A program made the position numbers and the translations under genes. Shown here one piece after another: positions 1 to 5,199 of a stretch of DNA of 5,199 nucleotides. The notes beneath the pieces were generated by a model, which was not told the DNA's origin, ran no database searches, and was given only the letters and a program-made list of their open reading frames with translations. Position 1 is the first letter of the stretch, and each line of letters opens with the position of its first letter. Source of the DNA: an uncultured Acidimicrobium sp. (lineage in GTDB: Bacteria; Actinomycetota; Acidimicrobiia; Acidimicrobiales; Ilumatobacteraceae). The DNA lies in assembly GCA_903895515.1 (NCBI GenBank), contig CAITUB010000191.1, positions 1-5,199 on the forward strand, in the 5' to 3' direction.

Positions 1-1
1 G

Positions 2-268
2 TTTAATTGGGACATCAGCGAAGGTTTCCTTCGTCAGATTCCTACAGGTATTGGTGGTCCGGAAAATGGCATCGGTGGCCACATGAGTCAAGGCACTAAG
101 GGCGGAGTCACGCTCTTTATTCAGGTAAAAAACGTTGAAGCATCACGCGCGATGGCGGTGTCACTTGGTGGCACGTTGACATCGGAACCGTTTCAGATTC
201 CTGGCCGTGCATTAATTGCAGGTATTGAAGACCCTGAAGGCAACCCAATTACTCTGGTGCAGCAGTAA
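2..268 (+). CDS. VOC-family (glyoxalase/bleomycin-resistance fold) protein, 5'-truncated
   Basis: The reading frame is open from the window edge and ends at TAA (266-268), giving at least 88 residues; the true start lies upstream. The visible part reads like the end of a vicinal-oxygen-chelate protein. A Phe-Asn-Trp-Asp-Ile strand is followed by a glycine-rich turn (GIGGPENGIGGH), then a complete C-terminal beta-alpha-beta-beta-beta module. That module opens with the strand GGVTLFIQVKNVE, continues through an LGG turn, and ends in the family's typical A-x-I-E-D-P-E-G-N-P-I strand. In metal-dependent VOC proteins a Glu in this last region often binds the metal, and the Glu of DPEGN may do so here. 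Substrate cannot be inferred; such small single-domain members are often annotated only as glyoxalase-like. An internal ATG at 83 would discard conserved strand residues and is not a credible start. The gene converges on the minus-strand barrel gene with no spacer. Confidence 0.85.
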   Translation, partial: FNWDISEGFLRQIPTGIGGPENGIGGHMSQGTKGGVTLFIQVKNVEASRAMAVSLGGTLTSEPFQIPGRALIAGIEDPEGNPITLVQQ

Positions 269-556
269 TTACAGCAATGAATACACCGCAACACTGCGGC
301 TTGATTCAGTAATTGCAGCACTCCACGCGTTCACCACAGCGTTACTGTTCTTGTAGTACGAGTTGTCTGCTTGCGATGCCTCACCAAACAAGGTGATTAC
401 TACGTATGTTCCATTTTCAGCTCGAGCTGTAGTGCGTCGAGCAAGACCTGGGCGATTCACGTAGCACCATTCCTGCATCTGCTCATCGAGGGCTCGGAAT
501 GCAACGGCGTCAACGCCTGTTGCCAGGGTGAATGTTTCTACTTCAAGAACAGCCAT
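269..556 (-). CDS. Small dimeric alpha/beta-barrel (ABM-like) conserved hypothetical protein
   Basis: A 95-residue protein starting at ATG (556-554), with GGAG six bases upstream as ribosome binding site, and ending at TAA (271-269). The pattern is that of a dimeric alpha+beta barrel protein of the antibiotic-biosynthesis-monooxygenase type. There is an opening strand (VLEVETFTLATGVD), a helix (AVAFRALDEQMQEW), a Pro-Gly turn leading into a basic strand (RPGLARRTTARAENGTYVVITLF), and a second helix before a final short strand. I recognise similar short actinobacterial hypothetical proteins, but not a characterised one. ABM-fold proteins include small oxygenases, haem-degrading enzymes and ligand binders. 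No catalytic residue is obvious, so function is unknown. It lies directly behind tRNA-Lys on the same strand, probably as the distal part of one transcript. Its stop codon touches the stop of the convergent VOC gene. Confidence 0.8.
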   Translation of the reverse strand: MAVLEVETFTLATGVDAVAFRALDEQMQEWCYVNRPGLARRTTARAENGTYVVITLFGEASQADNSYYKNSNAVVNAWSAAITESSRSVAVYSLL

Positions 557-574
557 GAAAATCTCCGATGAAAT

Positions 575-650
575 TGGTGCGCCCTCTGGGGATCGAACCC
601 AGGACCTGCGGATTAAGAGTCCGTTGCTCTACCAACTGAGCTAGAGGAGC
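575..650 (-). tRNA. tRNA-Lys (anticodon CTT)
   Basis: Read on the minus strand from 650 to 575, all cloverleaf parts are present. They are a 7-base acceptor strand, TA, a D arm with perfect GCTC/GAGC pairing, an anticodon loop CTCTTAA with CTT at its centre, a 5-base variable loop, a T arm (CTGGG/CCCAG closing TTCGATC), discriminator A and an encoded CCA (577-575). CTT reads the AAG lysine codon. Pairing is imperfect: in the acceptor stem the third pair is T-C and the seventh is C-A, and the outermost anticodon-stem pair is A-C. It is still very probably a real tRNA because the D and T arms and conserved bases are intact. It sits 59 bp downstream of tRNA-His on the same strand. Confidence 0.9.
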
Positions 651-709
651 GATAACGCTTCGCCACTCTAATAGATCAAACGCAAACGCCGAAAAGCCAG
701 AAGATTTGT

Positions 710-787
710 TGGGGTGGACGAGGGGTCTCGAACCCCCGGCCTCCAGGACCACAACCTGGCGCTCTAACCAACTGAGCTACGCCCACC
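710..787 (-). tRNA. tRNA-His (anticodon GTG)
   Basis: Read on the minus strand from 787 to 710, this is a full cloverleaf with encoded CCA (712-710). The acceptor strands GTGGGCG and CGTCCAC pair throughout with one G-T. The D stem is GCTC/GAGC, the anticodon stem CCAGG/CCTGG, the anticodon loop TTGTGGT with GTG at its centre, and the T stem GGGGG/CCCCT closes TTCGAGA. A C discriminator faces an extra 5' G encoded at 787. This is the G-1:C73 pair that is the hallmark of bacterial tRNA-His and the main identity element for histidyl-tRNA synthetase. It is the first gene of the minus-strand group tRNA-His, tRNA-Lys, small barrel gene. Confidence 0.96.
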
Positions 788-798
788 ACGACGCCTTC

Positions 799-804
799 AG
801 TGTA
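799..804 (-). promoter_or_regulatory. Candidate -10 box for the tRNA-His/tRNA-Lys transcript
   Basis: On the minus strand this reads TACACT, matching the TAnnnT core of sigma-70 -10 elements. A start about seven bases further on would fall near 792, giving a leader of roughly five bases before the tRNA-His 5' end at 787. No convincing -35 hexamer is seen at the usual distance. The position fits well; the sequence match alone is weak. Confidence 0.35.
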
Positions 805-808
805 GGCT
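803..808 (+). promoter_or_regulatory. Candidate -10 box for the aminotransferase operon
   Basis: TAGGCT matches the TAnnnT core. Transcription would begin near 815, leaving a leader of about 25 bases containing the GGAG ribosome binding site (827-830). The upstream -35 position would fall in the tRNA-His 5' end and shows no TTGACA-like hexamer, so this is tentative. It overlaps the opposing candidate -10 box by two bases. Confidence 0.3.
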
Positions 809-826
809 GACAACGACAGAATTATT

Positions 827-830
827 GGAG
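827..830 (+). promoter_or_regulatory. Ribosome binding site deciding the aminotransferase start
   Basis: GGAG lies nine bases before the ATG at 840. This favours that ATG over the in-frame TTG at 825, which would include the motif in its own coding sequence and has no such motif ahead of it. Confidence 0.65.
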
Positions 831-839
831 TTGATAACC

Positions 840-2213
840 ATGTCAGCGATGGATTCCACGCTGCGAACTGCTTTGGCCGATAAAGCCAAAGAGATTACAA
901 AACGAGAATTGGCCACGTATGCAGAACGGACGGCCTCCTCACAACGAGCAAATGCTCGCGCCCGAAAAGTACTCCCACTCGGGGTGCCTTCCAGTTTCCA
1001 GGCGTACGACCCGTACCCGATAGTTGTTCGTTCGGCCCACGGACCGAACATGACCGACGTCGACGGCAACGTGTACACCGACTACGACATGGGCTTTGGT
1101 GCCTTGTTCTCTGGTCACCAGAACCCACTTGTGCGTGCCGCAATCGACACGCAGCTGGGCGAAGGCACACTGTTCGTTACACCTTGTGAATCGAATGCCG
1201 ATGTTGCCGAAATGTTGGCTGCTCGTTACGGCTTGCCAATGTGGCGCTTCACTAACTCGGGCACCGAAGCAACCATGGATGCAATTCGTGTTGCGCGTGC
1301 TGCAACAGGCCGCGACAAGATAGTCAAAGTTGAAGGCGGGTACCACGGTCATCACGACGAAGTGATGGTCAGCATGAAACCTTCGCTCGACGTTGCTGGT
1401 CCAGCTGATGCACCATTTTCGATTCCTGCATCTGCAGGTATTTCGAAGAAGGTACTAAGCGACACCATCGTCATTCCGTATAACGATGCACGTGCGTTAG
1501 AGCGCGTGTTGAAGAGCGGCGAAGTTGCATGCTTCATTGTTGAACCGATCATGGAAAACATTGGTATCTGTTTGCCAGACGAGGGTTACTTGCAAGAAGT
1601 ACGCGAAATTACCGAGCACTACGGAACGCTGCTTATTTTTGACGAAGTAAAAACTGGTATTACTGCAGGCTGGGGCGGAGCAACTGGTGTGGTTGGCGTA
1701 ACGCCAGACCTTGTTGCACTAGCTAAATCAATTGGTGGCGGTTTACCAATTGGCGCATTCGGTGGCAAACAGGAATACATGGACCTCATTACGCAGGGCA
1801 AAGTGATTCACCTGGGCACCTACAACGGCAACCCGTTGTGTATGGCAGCAGCAAAAGCAGTGTTGTCGCAAGTGTGCACGCCTGAAGTAACGACCGAAGT
1901 AATTGCTCGCAACGGATTACTCGTGAACGCAGTAAGCGAAATTATTCACGACGCATCACTGCCTGCACATGTGGTGCAGTTTGGTGCAAAGGGTTGTGTC
2001 ACGTGGGCAGAGAAGCAAATTCGTAACTACCGCGATTACAAAGCAAGCGATTTCGACCTTGCATTTGCTCAATGGATTCACGGTATTAACCGTGGTGTCA
2101 TGTTGCCGCCTGGCCTTGATGAACAGTGGCTCATTTCGGTCATGCACACCGATGCAGATGCGCTGCATTACGCAGATGTGTTTGAAACATTTGTGCAAGA
2201 ACTCACCAAGTGA
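840..2213 (+). CDS. HemL-like class III PLP-dependent aminotransferase
   Basis: A 457-residue soluble cytoplasmic enzyme of fold-type I, class III aminotransferases, closest in style to glutamate-1-semialdehyde 2,1-aminomutase. PLP-site motifs are complete. NSGTEA (139-144) holds the phosphate, EGGYHGHHD (165-173) packs on the ring, and Asp268 in LIFDEVKTG contacts the pyridine nitrogen. Lys296 in AKSIGGGLPIGAFGG forms the Schiff base, and GTYNGNP (326-332) supplies the second-subunit phosphate contact. Differences argue against plain HemL: the N-terminus is about 25 residues longer than usual, PSSFQAY replaces the NSPVRAF-like signature, and the KAGSG-type active-site loop after YHGH is replaced by MVSMKPSLDVAGPADAP. 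Many actinobacterial paralogs of this form are annotated only as aspartate aminotransferase family. No other haem gene is nearby. It overlaps the next gene by four bases (GTGA). Family is certain; substrate and the aminomutase activity are not. Confidence 0.93.
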   Translation: MSAMDSTLRTALADKAKEITKRELATYAERTASSQRANARARKVLPLGVPSSFQAYDPYPIVVRSAHGPNMTDVDGNVYTDYDMGFGALFSGHQNPLVRAAIDTQLGEGTLFVTPCESNADVAEMLAARYGLPMWRFTNSGTEATMDAIRVARAATGRDKIVKVEGGYHGHHDEVMVSMKPSLDVAGPADAPFSIPASAGISKKVLSDTIVIPYNDARALERVLKSGEVACFIVEPIMENIGICLPDEGYLQEVREITEHYGTLLIFDEVKTGITAGWGGATGVVGVTPDLVALAKSIGGGLPIGAFGGKQEYMDLITQGKVIHLGTYNGNPLCMAAAKAVLSQVCTPEVTTEVIARNGLLVNAVSEIIHDASLPAHVVQFGAKGCVTWAEKQIRNYRDYKASDFDLAFAQWIHGINRGVMLPPGLDEQWLISVMHTDADALHYADVFETFVQELTK

Positions 2214-2629
2214 CTGCACAACTCGACAAGGCAAACCTCTTCACCATGTTGGTGCGCGGGTTGTTTCGCCGTTGCGCACGTTGTGGTGGAAAAGGTGCTT
2301 TCTACACAGGTTGGATAAAGAAGTCTGATCGTTGCAAAACATGTGGTTTCAAGTGGGAACGCAACCTTGAAGGTTTTCAACTTGGTGCTGCAGCAATGAA
2401 CATCATGATGACCGGTGGTTCATTGTTGTTTGTCATGGGAGTTGGTGTTGTTGCTACGTATCCAGAAGTACCAACATGGCCCCTAATTGCCATTGTTGGT
2501 TCTGTTGCACTCATCGTTGGCATCGGTGGTTTCCCCACCAGCTACACCGTGTGGCTGGCAATTGACTTACGGCTGCGTCCGCTCGATGAATCTGAAGTGG
2601 CCGATGCGGCCGAACACGCCCGTTCGTAA
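2210..2629 (+). CDS. DUF983 family zinc-ribbon membrane protein
   Basis: 139 residues from GTG (2210) to TAA (2627-2629). The start codon lies inside the aminotransferase stop (GTGA), so translation is probably coupled. The protein opens with a short basic segment, then two CxxC knuckles: Cys22/Cys25 in RCARCGGKG and Cys42/Cys45 in RCKTCGFKWER. Together these suit a four-cysteine zinc ribbon, and the G-F-x-x-E/R-N linker is typical of DUF983. Two hydrophobic helices follow, about 58-83 and 89-115, separated by a short PEVPTWP turn. The tail is acidic and charged (DESEVADAAEHARS). Family function is not established; the layout suggests a small inner-membrane protein with a cytoplasmic metal-binding head. 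Pairing with the aminotransferase is the only contextual clue. Confidence 0.9.
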   Translation: MTAQLDKANLFTMLVRGLFRRCARCGGKGAFYTGWIKKSDRCKTCGFKWERNLEGFQLGAAAMNIMMTGGSLLFVMGVGVVATYPEVPTWPLIAIVGSVALIVGIGGFPTSYTVWLAIDLRLRPLDESEVADAAEHARS

Positions 2630-2631
2630 CA

Positions 2632-2667
2632 AACCCGTTTAGATCCGAACTGTTGCCCAGACGGGTT
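2632..2667. terminator. Possible bidirectional hairpin between convergent genes
   Basis: Bases 2632-2640 can pair with 2659-2667 in a 9-bp stem containing one G-T and an 18-base loop. It straddles the convergent ends of the DUF983 and phosphatase-family genes, reaching into the last codons of the latter. No T-run follows on either strand, so intrinsic termination is doubtful. Confidence 0.25.
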
Positions 2668-3499
2668 GGTGATCTGACGCATCGATAGTTTCGTCAATGT
2701 GTGAATCAATTATTTCGATCTGCGGGGACACGAAGATGAAATCGATGCGCATATCTCGATCGGTGCCTTGTTCTGGATTTGTCTTAAATGTAACGCCGAC
2801 GCCCGAATTCGAATTTGGTTGCCATGTATCACGAAGATTTGCGCGGCGAAGAATTTCATAGGTACGCGACTGTGGTTCGTCGTTGAAGTCACCAGCAAAA
2901 ATCATTTCTGGCGGCATCGTAGGAACGGGGTCGTTGAGTTGCCAGTGTTCCCGCGATGCTTCATCCCATTCTTTGCCGTTCCAGGCGCCGCCCTCGATCG
3001 TGGCGTTTTCGCAATGCTTGATTAACGCAGAAATCTGTGAAACACGGTTTGTCTCAGAAACATCTGTGAGATGCAGGTTGATTACACGCACAGGTCTTTC
3101 TGGTGTCAAAATGACAGTTTCAAGTGCAGCGGACCAACTATTCATTAGCTCACCCGTGTCTTCTTTCGGAAGTTGAATCGCACGTGAAGATGCAATTGGG
3201 AAGCGACTAATTGTCATTTGTCCGCTCTGGCGACGACGATTATCAACTGAGCCATTTGGATTAATGGCACTTGCATCTACATCAAGAGATGGTCCAAAAG
3301 CGCAATAGCGATCGGGCAATAACGACTGTATTTGGGCTACCTGGTCTTCCATTTTGGTGCGCCGCCAGTTCCGGTCAATTTCTTGCAAGCAGATGATGTC
3401 AGCGTCACGGACTACTTCGACGCAACGCTTCATGTCGTATGTGTTGTCGGCACCAAGTGAATATTGGATGTTGTAGGAGAGAACTGTAAATGATGCCAT
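2639..3499 (-). CDS. Endonuclease/exonuclease/phosphatase (EEP) superfamily hydrolase
   Basis: 286 residues from ATG (3499-3497) to TAA (2641-2639). The DNase I-like fold motifs occur in order: Asn10 in LSYNIQ, Glu40 in LQEIDR (metal ligand), His143 in INLHLTD, Asp204/Asn206 in AGDFNDEP, Asp253 in RIDFIFVS, and Asp276-His277 in SDHQPV (general-base pair). All residues needed for Mg-dependent phosphodiester or phosphomonoester hydrolysis are present, so the enzyme should be active. A longer than usual acidic loop (about 163-198) separates the His strand from GDFND. There is no signal peptide or membrane segment, so it is probably cytoplasmic. Members act on DNA, inositol phosphates, sphingomyelin or nucleotides, and substrate cannot be told here. 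I prefer the ATG because the fold begins at once after it. An in-frame TTG at 3550 would add 17 residues and overlap the divergent gene. No Shine-Dalgarno precedes the ATG, so a leaderless mRNA is possible. Confidence 0.9.
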   Translation of the reverse strand: MASFTVLSYNIQYSLGADNTYDMKRCVEVVRDADIICLQEIDRNWRRTKMEDQVAQIQSLLPDRYCAFGPSLDVDASAINPNGSVDNRRRQSGQMTISRFPIASSRAIQLPKEDTGELMNSWSAALETVILTPERPVRVINLHLTDVSETNRVSQISALIKHCENATIEGGAWNGKEWDEASREHWQLNDPVPTMPPEMIFAGDFNDEPQSRTYEILRRANLRDTWQPNSNSGVGVTFKTNPEQGTDRDMRIDFIFVSPQIEIIDSHIDETIDASDHQPVWATVRI

Positions 3500-3504
3500 T
3501 AAAC

Positions 3505-3510
3505 AGGAGG
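3505..3510 (+). promoter_or_regulatory. Strong ribosome binding site of the substrate-binding protein
   Basis: A perfect AGGAGG lies seven bases before the ATG at 3518. It fixes that start over the in-frame ATGs at 3524 and 3536, and implies high expression, as expected for a binding lipoprotein. Confidence 0.85.
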
Positions 3511-3517
3511 CTACAAC

Positions 3518-5041
3518 ATGGCTATGATTCGCCTCATGAACAGATTTCAAAGAATCGTCATTGCATTTCTTGCTCTCGCAATGTTTTCAGGTGTGCTTGC
3601 GTCTTGCGGTCGAACTTCGTCCGTGTCTGGTGTTCTGCGTGTGGGTAACGACGCTGGTTTTGGTGGTGCCGAAACGATGGATCCATACGACGGCAACCGC
3701 ACTTGGCCAACAATAAACATGGTGTTCGATCGACTCATCGGTGTTGACAAAGATTTCTCGCCGATTCCAGAGTTAGCTCTGTCGTGGTCGTCAAATGAAG
3801 ATTTGACCGAGTGGAATCTCGTGCTACGAGAGGGCGTGAAATTTCACGACGGTAGCGAGTTTGATGCCGATGATGTTGTTTATTCAATCAAGCGAATGAT
3901 TGATCCCGAATTTGATTCGCCAATTCTTGCAGTGCTTGGTGTTATTTCGTCGGTAACGGCAGTTTCAAAGTACGAAGTATTGTTGACCTTGTCAACTGGT
4001 GAAGCCGACTTCCCATTATTGCTGGCCGACTATCGCGCGTTGATGACGCCTGTTGATTCACAAGCCACGATTGGTAAGAATCCGGTCGGCACTGGGCCAT
4101 TCAGAATGGAAACTTTTGATCCAGCTGGCACGACTGTGCTGTTGGCAAACGAAGACTATTTTTTTGGTCAACCAGAACTACAAAGAATTGAAGTGATTAC
4201 TTTTGCTGATTCGCAATCCGCGGCTCAGGCACTAGCAGGTGATCAAGTTGATTTGCTGTTGACGGTTGATGGCAAGTCATCAGCAATGTTCGGCGACGAA
4301 TCAAAGTTCACATTGCAGAACATTCCTTCGGGCGACTGGAACGCAATTGACTTTAGAGTTGATCAAGAACCCTTCGGCGATGCGCGCGTACGAAAAGCAT
4401 TGCGAATCGCGGCTGATCGGCAAGTCATTGCAGATACGGTTCTTGGAGTTGGAGGTGGTGTTGTCGCTTGCGACACGCCAGTTTGGTCGGCTGACCCTTA
4501 TCGCTGGGACGGTGAGTGCGCTAAAGATACCGAAGGTGCTAGGGCGTTACTTGCTGAAGCGGGCTACAAAGACGGTATCGACATAGAGATTTTCACAAGT
4601 GACGTCGAGATTCACATGGTTGAACTCGTAACGGCTTACAAAGATCAAGTGAAAGATGCGGGCATCCGTGTGACGATCAAAATTGCCGATGCAAGTGGTT
4701 TCTGGGACGATGTGTGGATGAAGGAATCAGCATTTGTTGATAGTTGGGGTCAGCGACCGGCAACACAGGTGCTAAACGAGGTCTACCGCAGTACAGCAGC
4801 TTGGAACCCAACCGGACAAGTTGACGTCGAGCTTGACAAGATGCTTGATGAGGCTCGAGCAACCAGCGATCAGACTGAGCGCAGAAAGAAGTATGCAGAG
4901 ATTCAAGAACGACTGTTTGAAAATTCGGCGATCTTTCTGCCTTATCACAAAACACTAACCCGGGCAATGGGTAGCAAAGTAAAGGGAATCGGTCCGATTG
5001 TTATTGATGCTGTGAGATGGGAAAAAATCAGCGTCTCGTGA
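3518..5041 (+). CDS. ABC transporter family 5 substrate-binding lipoprotein (peptide/nickel type)
   Basis: 507 residues. The N-terminus is a lipoprotein signal: basic MAMIRLMNRFQR, a hydrophobic core (13-26), then the lipobox Leu27-Ala28-Ser29-Cys30. The mature protein should therefore be lipid-anchored at Cys30 on the outer face of the membrane. The body is a clear SBP_bac_5 protein: LRVGNDAGFGGAETMDPYD at the start, the family signature around FHDGSEFDADDVVYSIKR (from Phe109), NPVGTGPFR (188-196) in the middle, and the hinge-returning DARVRKALRIAADRQVI segment. It also has the usual AEAGYKDG and ERRKKYAEIQERLFE regions near the end. Length is normal for the family. It captures a solute, most often an oligopeptide and in some members nickel, haem or sugars, and delivers it to a DppB/DppC-type permease. 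The permease begins 19 bases downstream. The ligand cannot be predicted from sequence alone. Confidence 0.95.
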   Translation: MAMIRLMNRFQRIVIAFLALAMFSGVLASCGRTSSVSGVLRVGNDAGFGGAETMDPYDGNRTWPTINMVFDRLIGVDKDFSPIPELALSWSSNEDLTEWNLVLREGVKFHDGSEFDADDVVYSIKRMIDPEFDSPILAVLGVISSVTAVSKYEVLLTLSTGEADFPLLLADYRALMTPVDSQATIGKNPVGTGPFRMETFDPAGTTVLLANEDYFFGQPELQRIEVITFADSQSAAQALAGDQVDLLLTVDGKSSAMFGDESKFTLQNIPSGDWNAIDFRVDQEPFGDARVRKALRIAADRQVIADTVLGVGGGVVACDTPVWSADPYRWDGECAKDTEGARALLAEAGYKDGIDIEIFTSDVEIHMVELVTAYKDQVKDAGIRVTIKIADASGFWDDVWMKESAFVDSWGQRPATQVLNEVYRSTAAWNPTGQVDVELDKMLDEARATSDQTERRKKYAEIQERLFENSAIFLPYHKTLTRAMGSKVKGIGPIVIDAVRWEKISVS

Positions 5042-5060
5042 ATAACTTGGGTTTGAACCT

Positions 5061-5199
5061 TTGAAAAGTTTTGCGAGGAGTGCTGCGATCTCTGTCGCAA
5101 CTTTTATTGCGCTTGCATGCGTTACTTTCGTTGGTGTTGATGCACTTCCTGGTGATGGATGCACGGCGTTACTCGGACGGTTTGGTAGCGACGCAAAAA
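5061..5199 (+). CDS. DppB-like ABC transporter permease, N-terminal fragment
   Basis: The frame starts at TTG (5061) and stays open to the window edge, giving 46 residues. An in-frame TAA at 5043 prevents a start much further upstream, and TTG 5061 is the only usual start codon in between. The short basic head (KSFARS), one hydrophobic helix (about 8-27, SAAISVATFIALACVTFVGV) and the following ALPGD are the typical opening of DppB/OppB inner-membrane permeases, where L-P-G-D ends the first transmembrane helix. It would form the channel with a second permease expected beyond the window. It lies 19 bases after the binding-protein stop, surely in the same operon. No good Shine-Dalgarno precedes the TTG, so its translation may be weak or coupled to the upstream gene. 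Confidence 0.8.
   Translation, partial: MKSFARSAAISVATFIALACVTFVGVDALPGDGCTALLGRFGSDAK

Noticed and set aside
371..571. Plus-strand open frame of 66 codons
   Set aside because: Antisense to the small barrel gene, cysteine/serine-rich low-quality peptide, and no ribosome binding site; the opposite strand has the protein-like pattern.
543..752. Minus-strand open frame of 69 codons across both tRNA genes
   Set aside because: It runs through tRNA-Lys and most of tRNA-His; its peptide ([21 protein letters not shown]) is the familiar product of translating tRNA sequence, not a protein gene.
825..839. TTG at 825 as the aminotransferase start
   Set aside because: It would put the GGAG ribosome binding site inside the coding sequence; ATG 840 is correctly spaced from that site.
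939..1355. 138-codon minus-strand open frame inside the aminotransferase
   Set aside because: It is antisense to a strongly conserved enzyme core and its peptide has no recognisable domain.
1969..2328. 119-codon plus-strand open frame spanning the aminotransferase/DUF983 junction
   Set aside because: It lies out of frame with two recognised genes that together cover the whole span.
3500..3550. TTG at 3550 as the EEP hydrolase start
   Set aside because: It adds 17 residues unlike the family, overlaps the divergent lipoprotein gene by 33 bases, and the conserved fold begins right after the ATG at 3499.
4266..4586. 106-codon plus-strand open frame inside the binding-protein gene
   Set aside because: Out-of-frame shadow of a clear family 5 binding protein; no domain recognised.
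1..5199. Mobile elements, CRISPR repeats, phage, toxin-antitoxin or defence genes
   Set aside because: I looked for repeats near the tRNA genes, terminal inverted repeats, recombinase motifs and spaced repeats and saw none; the tRNAs are followed by an ordinary gene, with no sign of an integrated element.

Overview
This is a gene-dense, housekeeping-looking chromosomal stretch from a bacterium, most likely an actinobacterium. Base composition is near 50% G+C. GTG and TTG starts appear beside ATG, Shine-Dalgarno usage is mixed, and the small barrel protein and the HemL-like enzyme resemble family members I associate with actinobacteria. A moderate-GC aquatic Acidimicrobiia lineage would fit, but this is inference from protein style only; no rRNA or other phylogenetic marker is present.

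Layout, left to right. (1) 2-268, plus strand: C-terminal part of a glyoxalase/VOC-fold protein cut by the window edge. (2) 787-269, minus strand: tRNA-His(GTG), tRNA-Lys(CTT) and a 95-residue dimeric alpha/beta-barrel protein follow one another closely, and the coding start lies 18 nt after the tRNA-Lys CCA. (3) 840-2629, plus strand: a HemL-like class III PLP aminotransferase overlaps by four bases a two-helix DUF983 zinc-ribbon membrane protein. (4) 3499-2639, minus strand: an endonuclease/exonuclease/phosphatase-superfamily hydrolase. (5) 3518-5199, plus strand: a lipoprotein family 5 substrate-binding protein of a peptide/nickel-type ABC importer, then the start of its DppB-like permease, which runs off the window.

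The genes do not form one pathway. The clear functional unit is the ABC importer at the right end. The aminotransferase/DUF983 pair is a probable operon of unknown purpose. Intergenic space is very small: two convergent stop codons abut at 268/269, two convergent genes are 9 bp apart near 2630, and divergent genes are separated by 52 bp (788-839) and 18 bp (3500-3517). There is no gene-free stretch above 300 bases.

I found no mobile element, CRISPR array, phage gene, toxin-antitoxin pair or defence system, and nothing I would call a new biological system. The most useful second looks are the poorly paired tRNA-Lys, the tRNA-to-mRNA arrangement, the likely non-HemL identity of the aminotransferase, and the compact divergent promoters.
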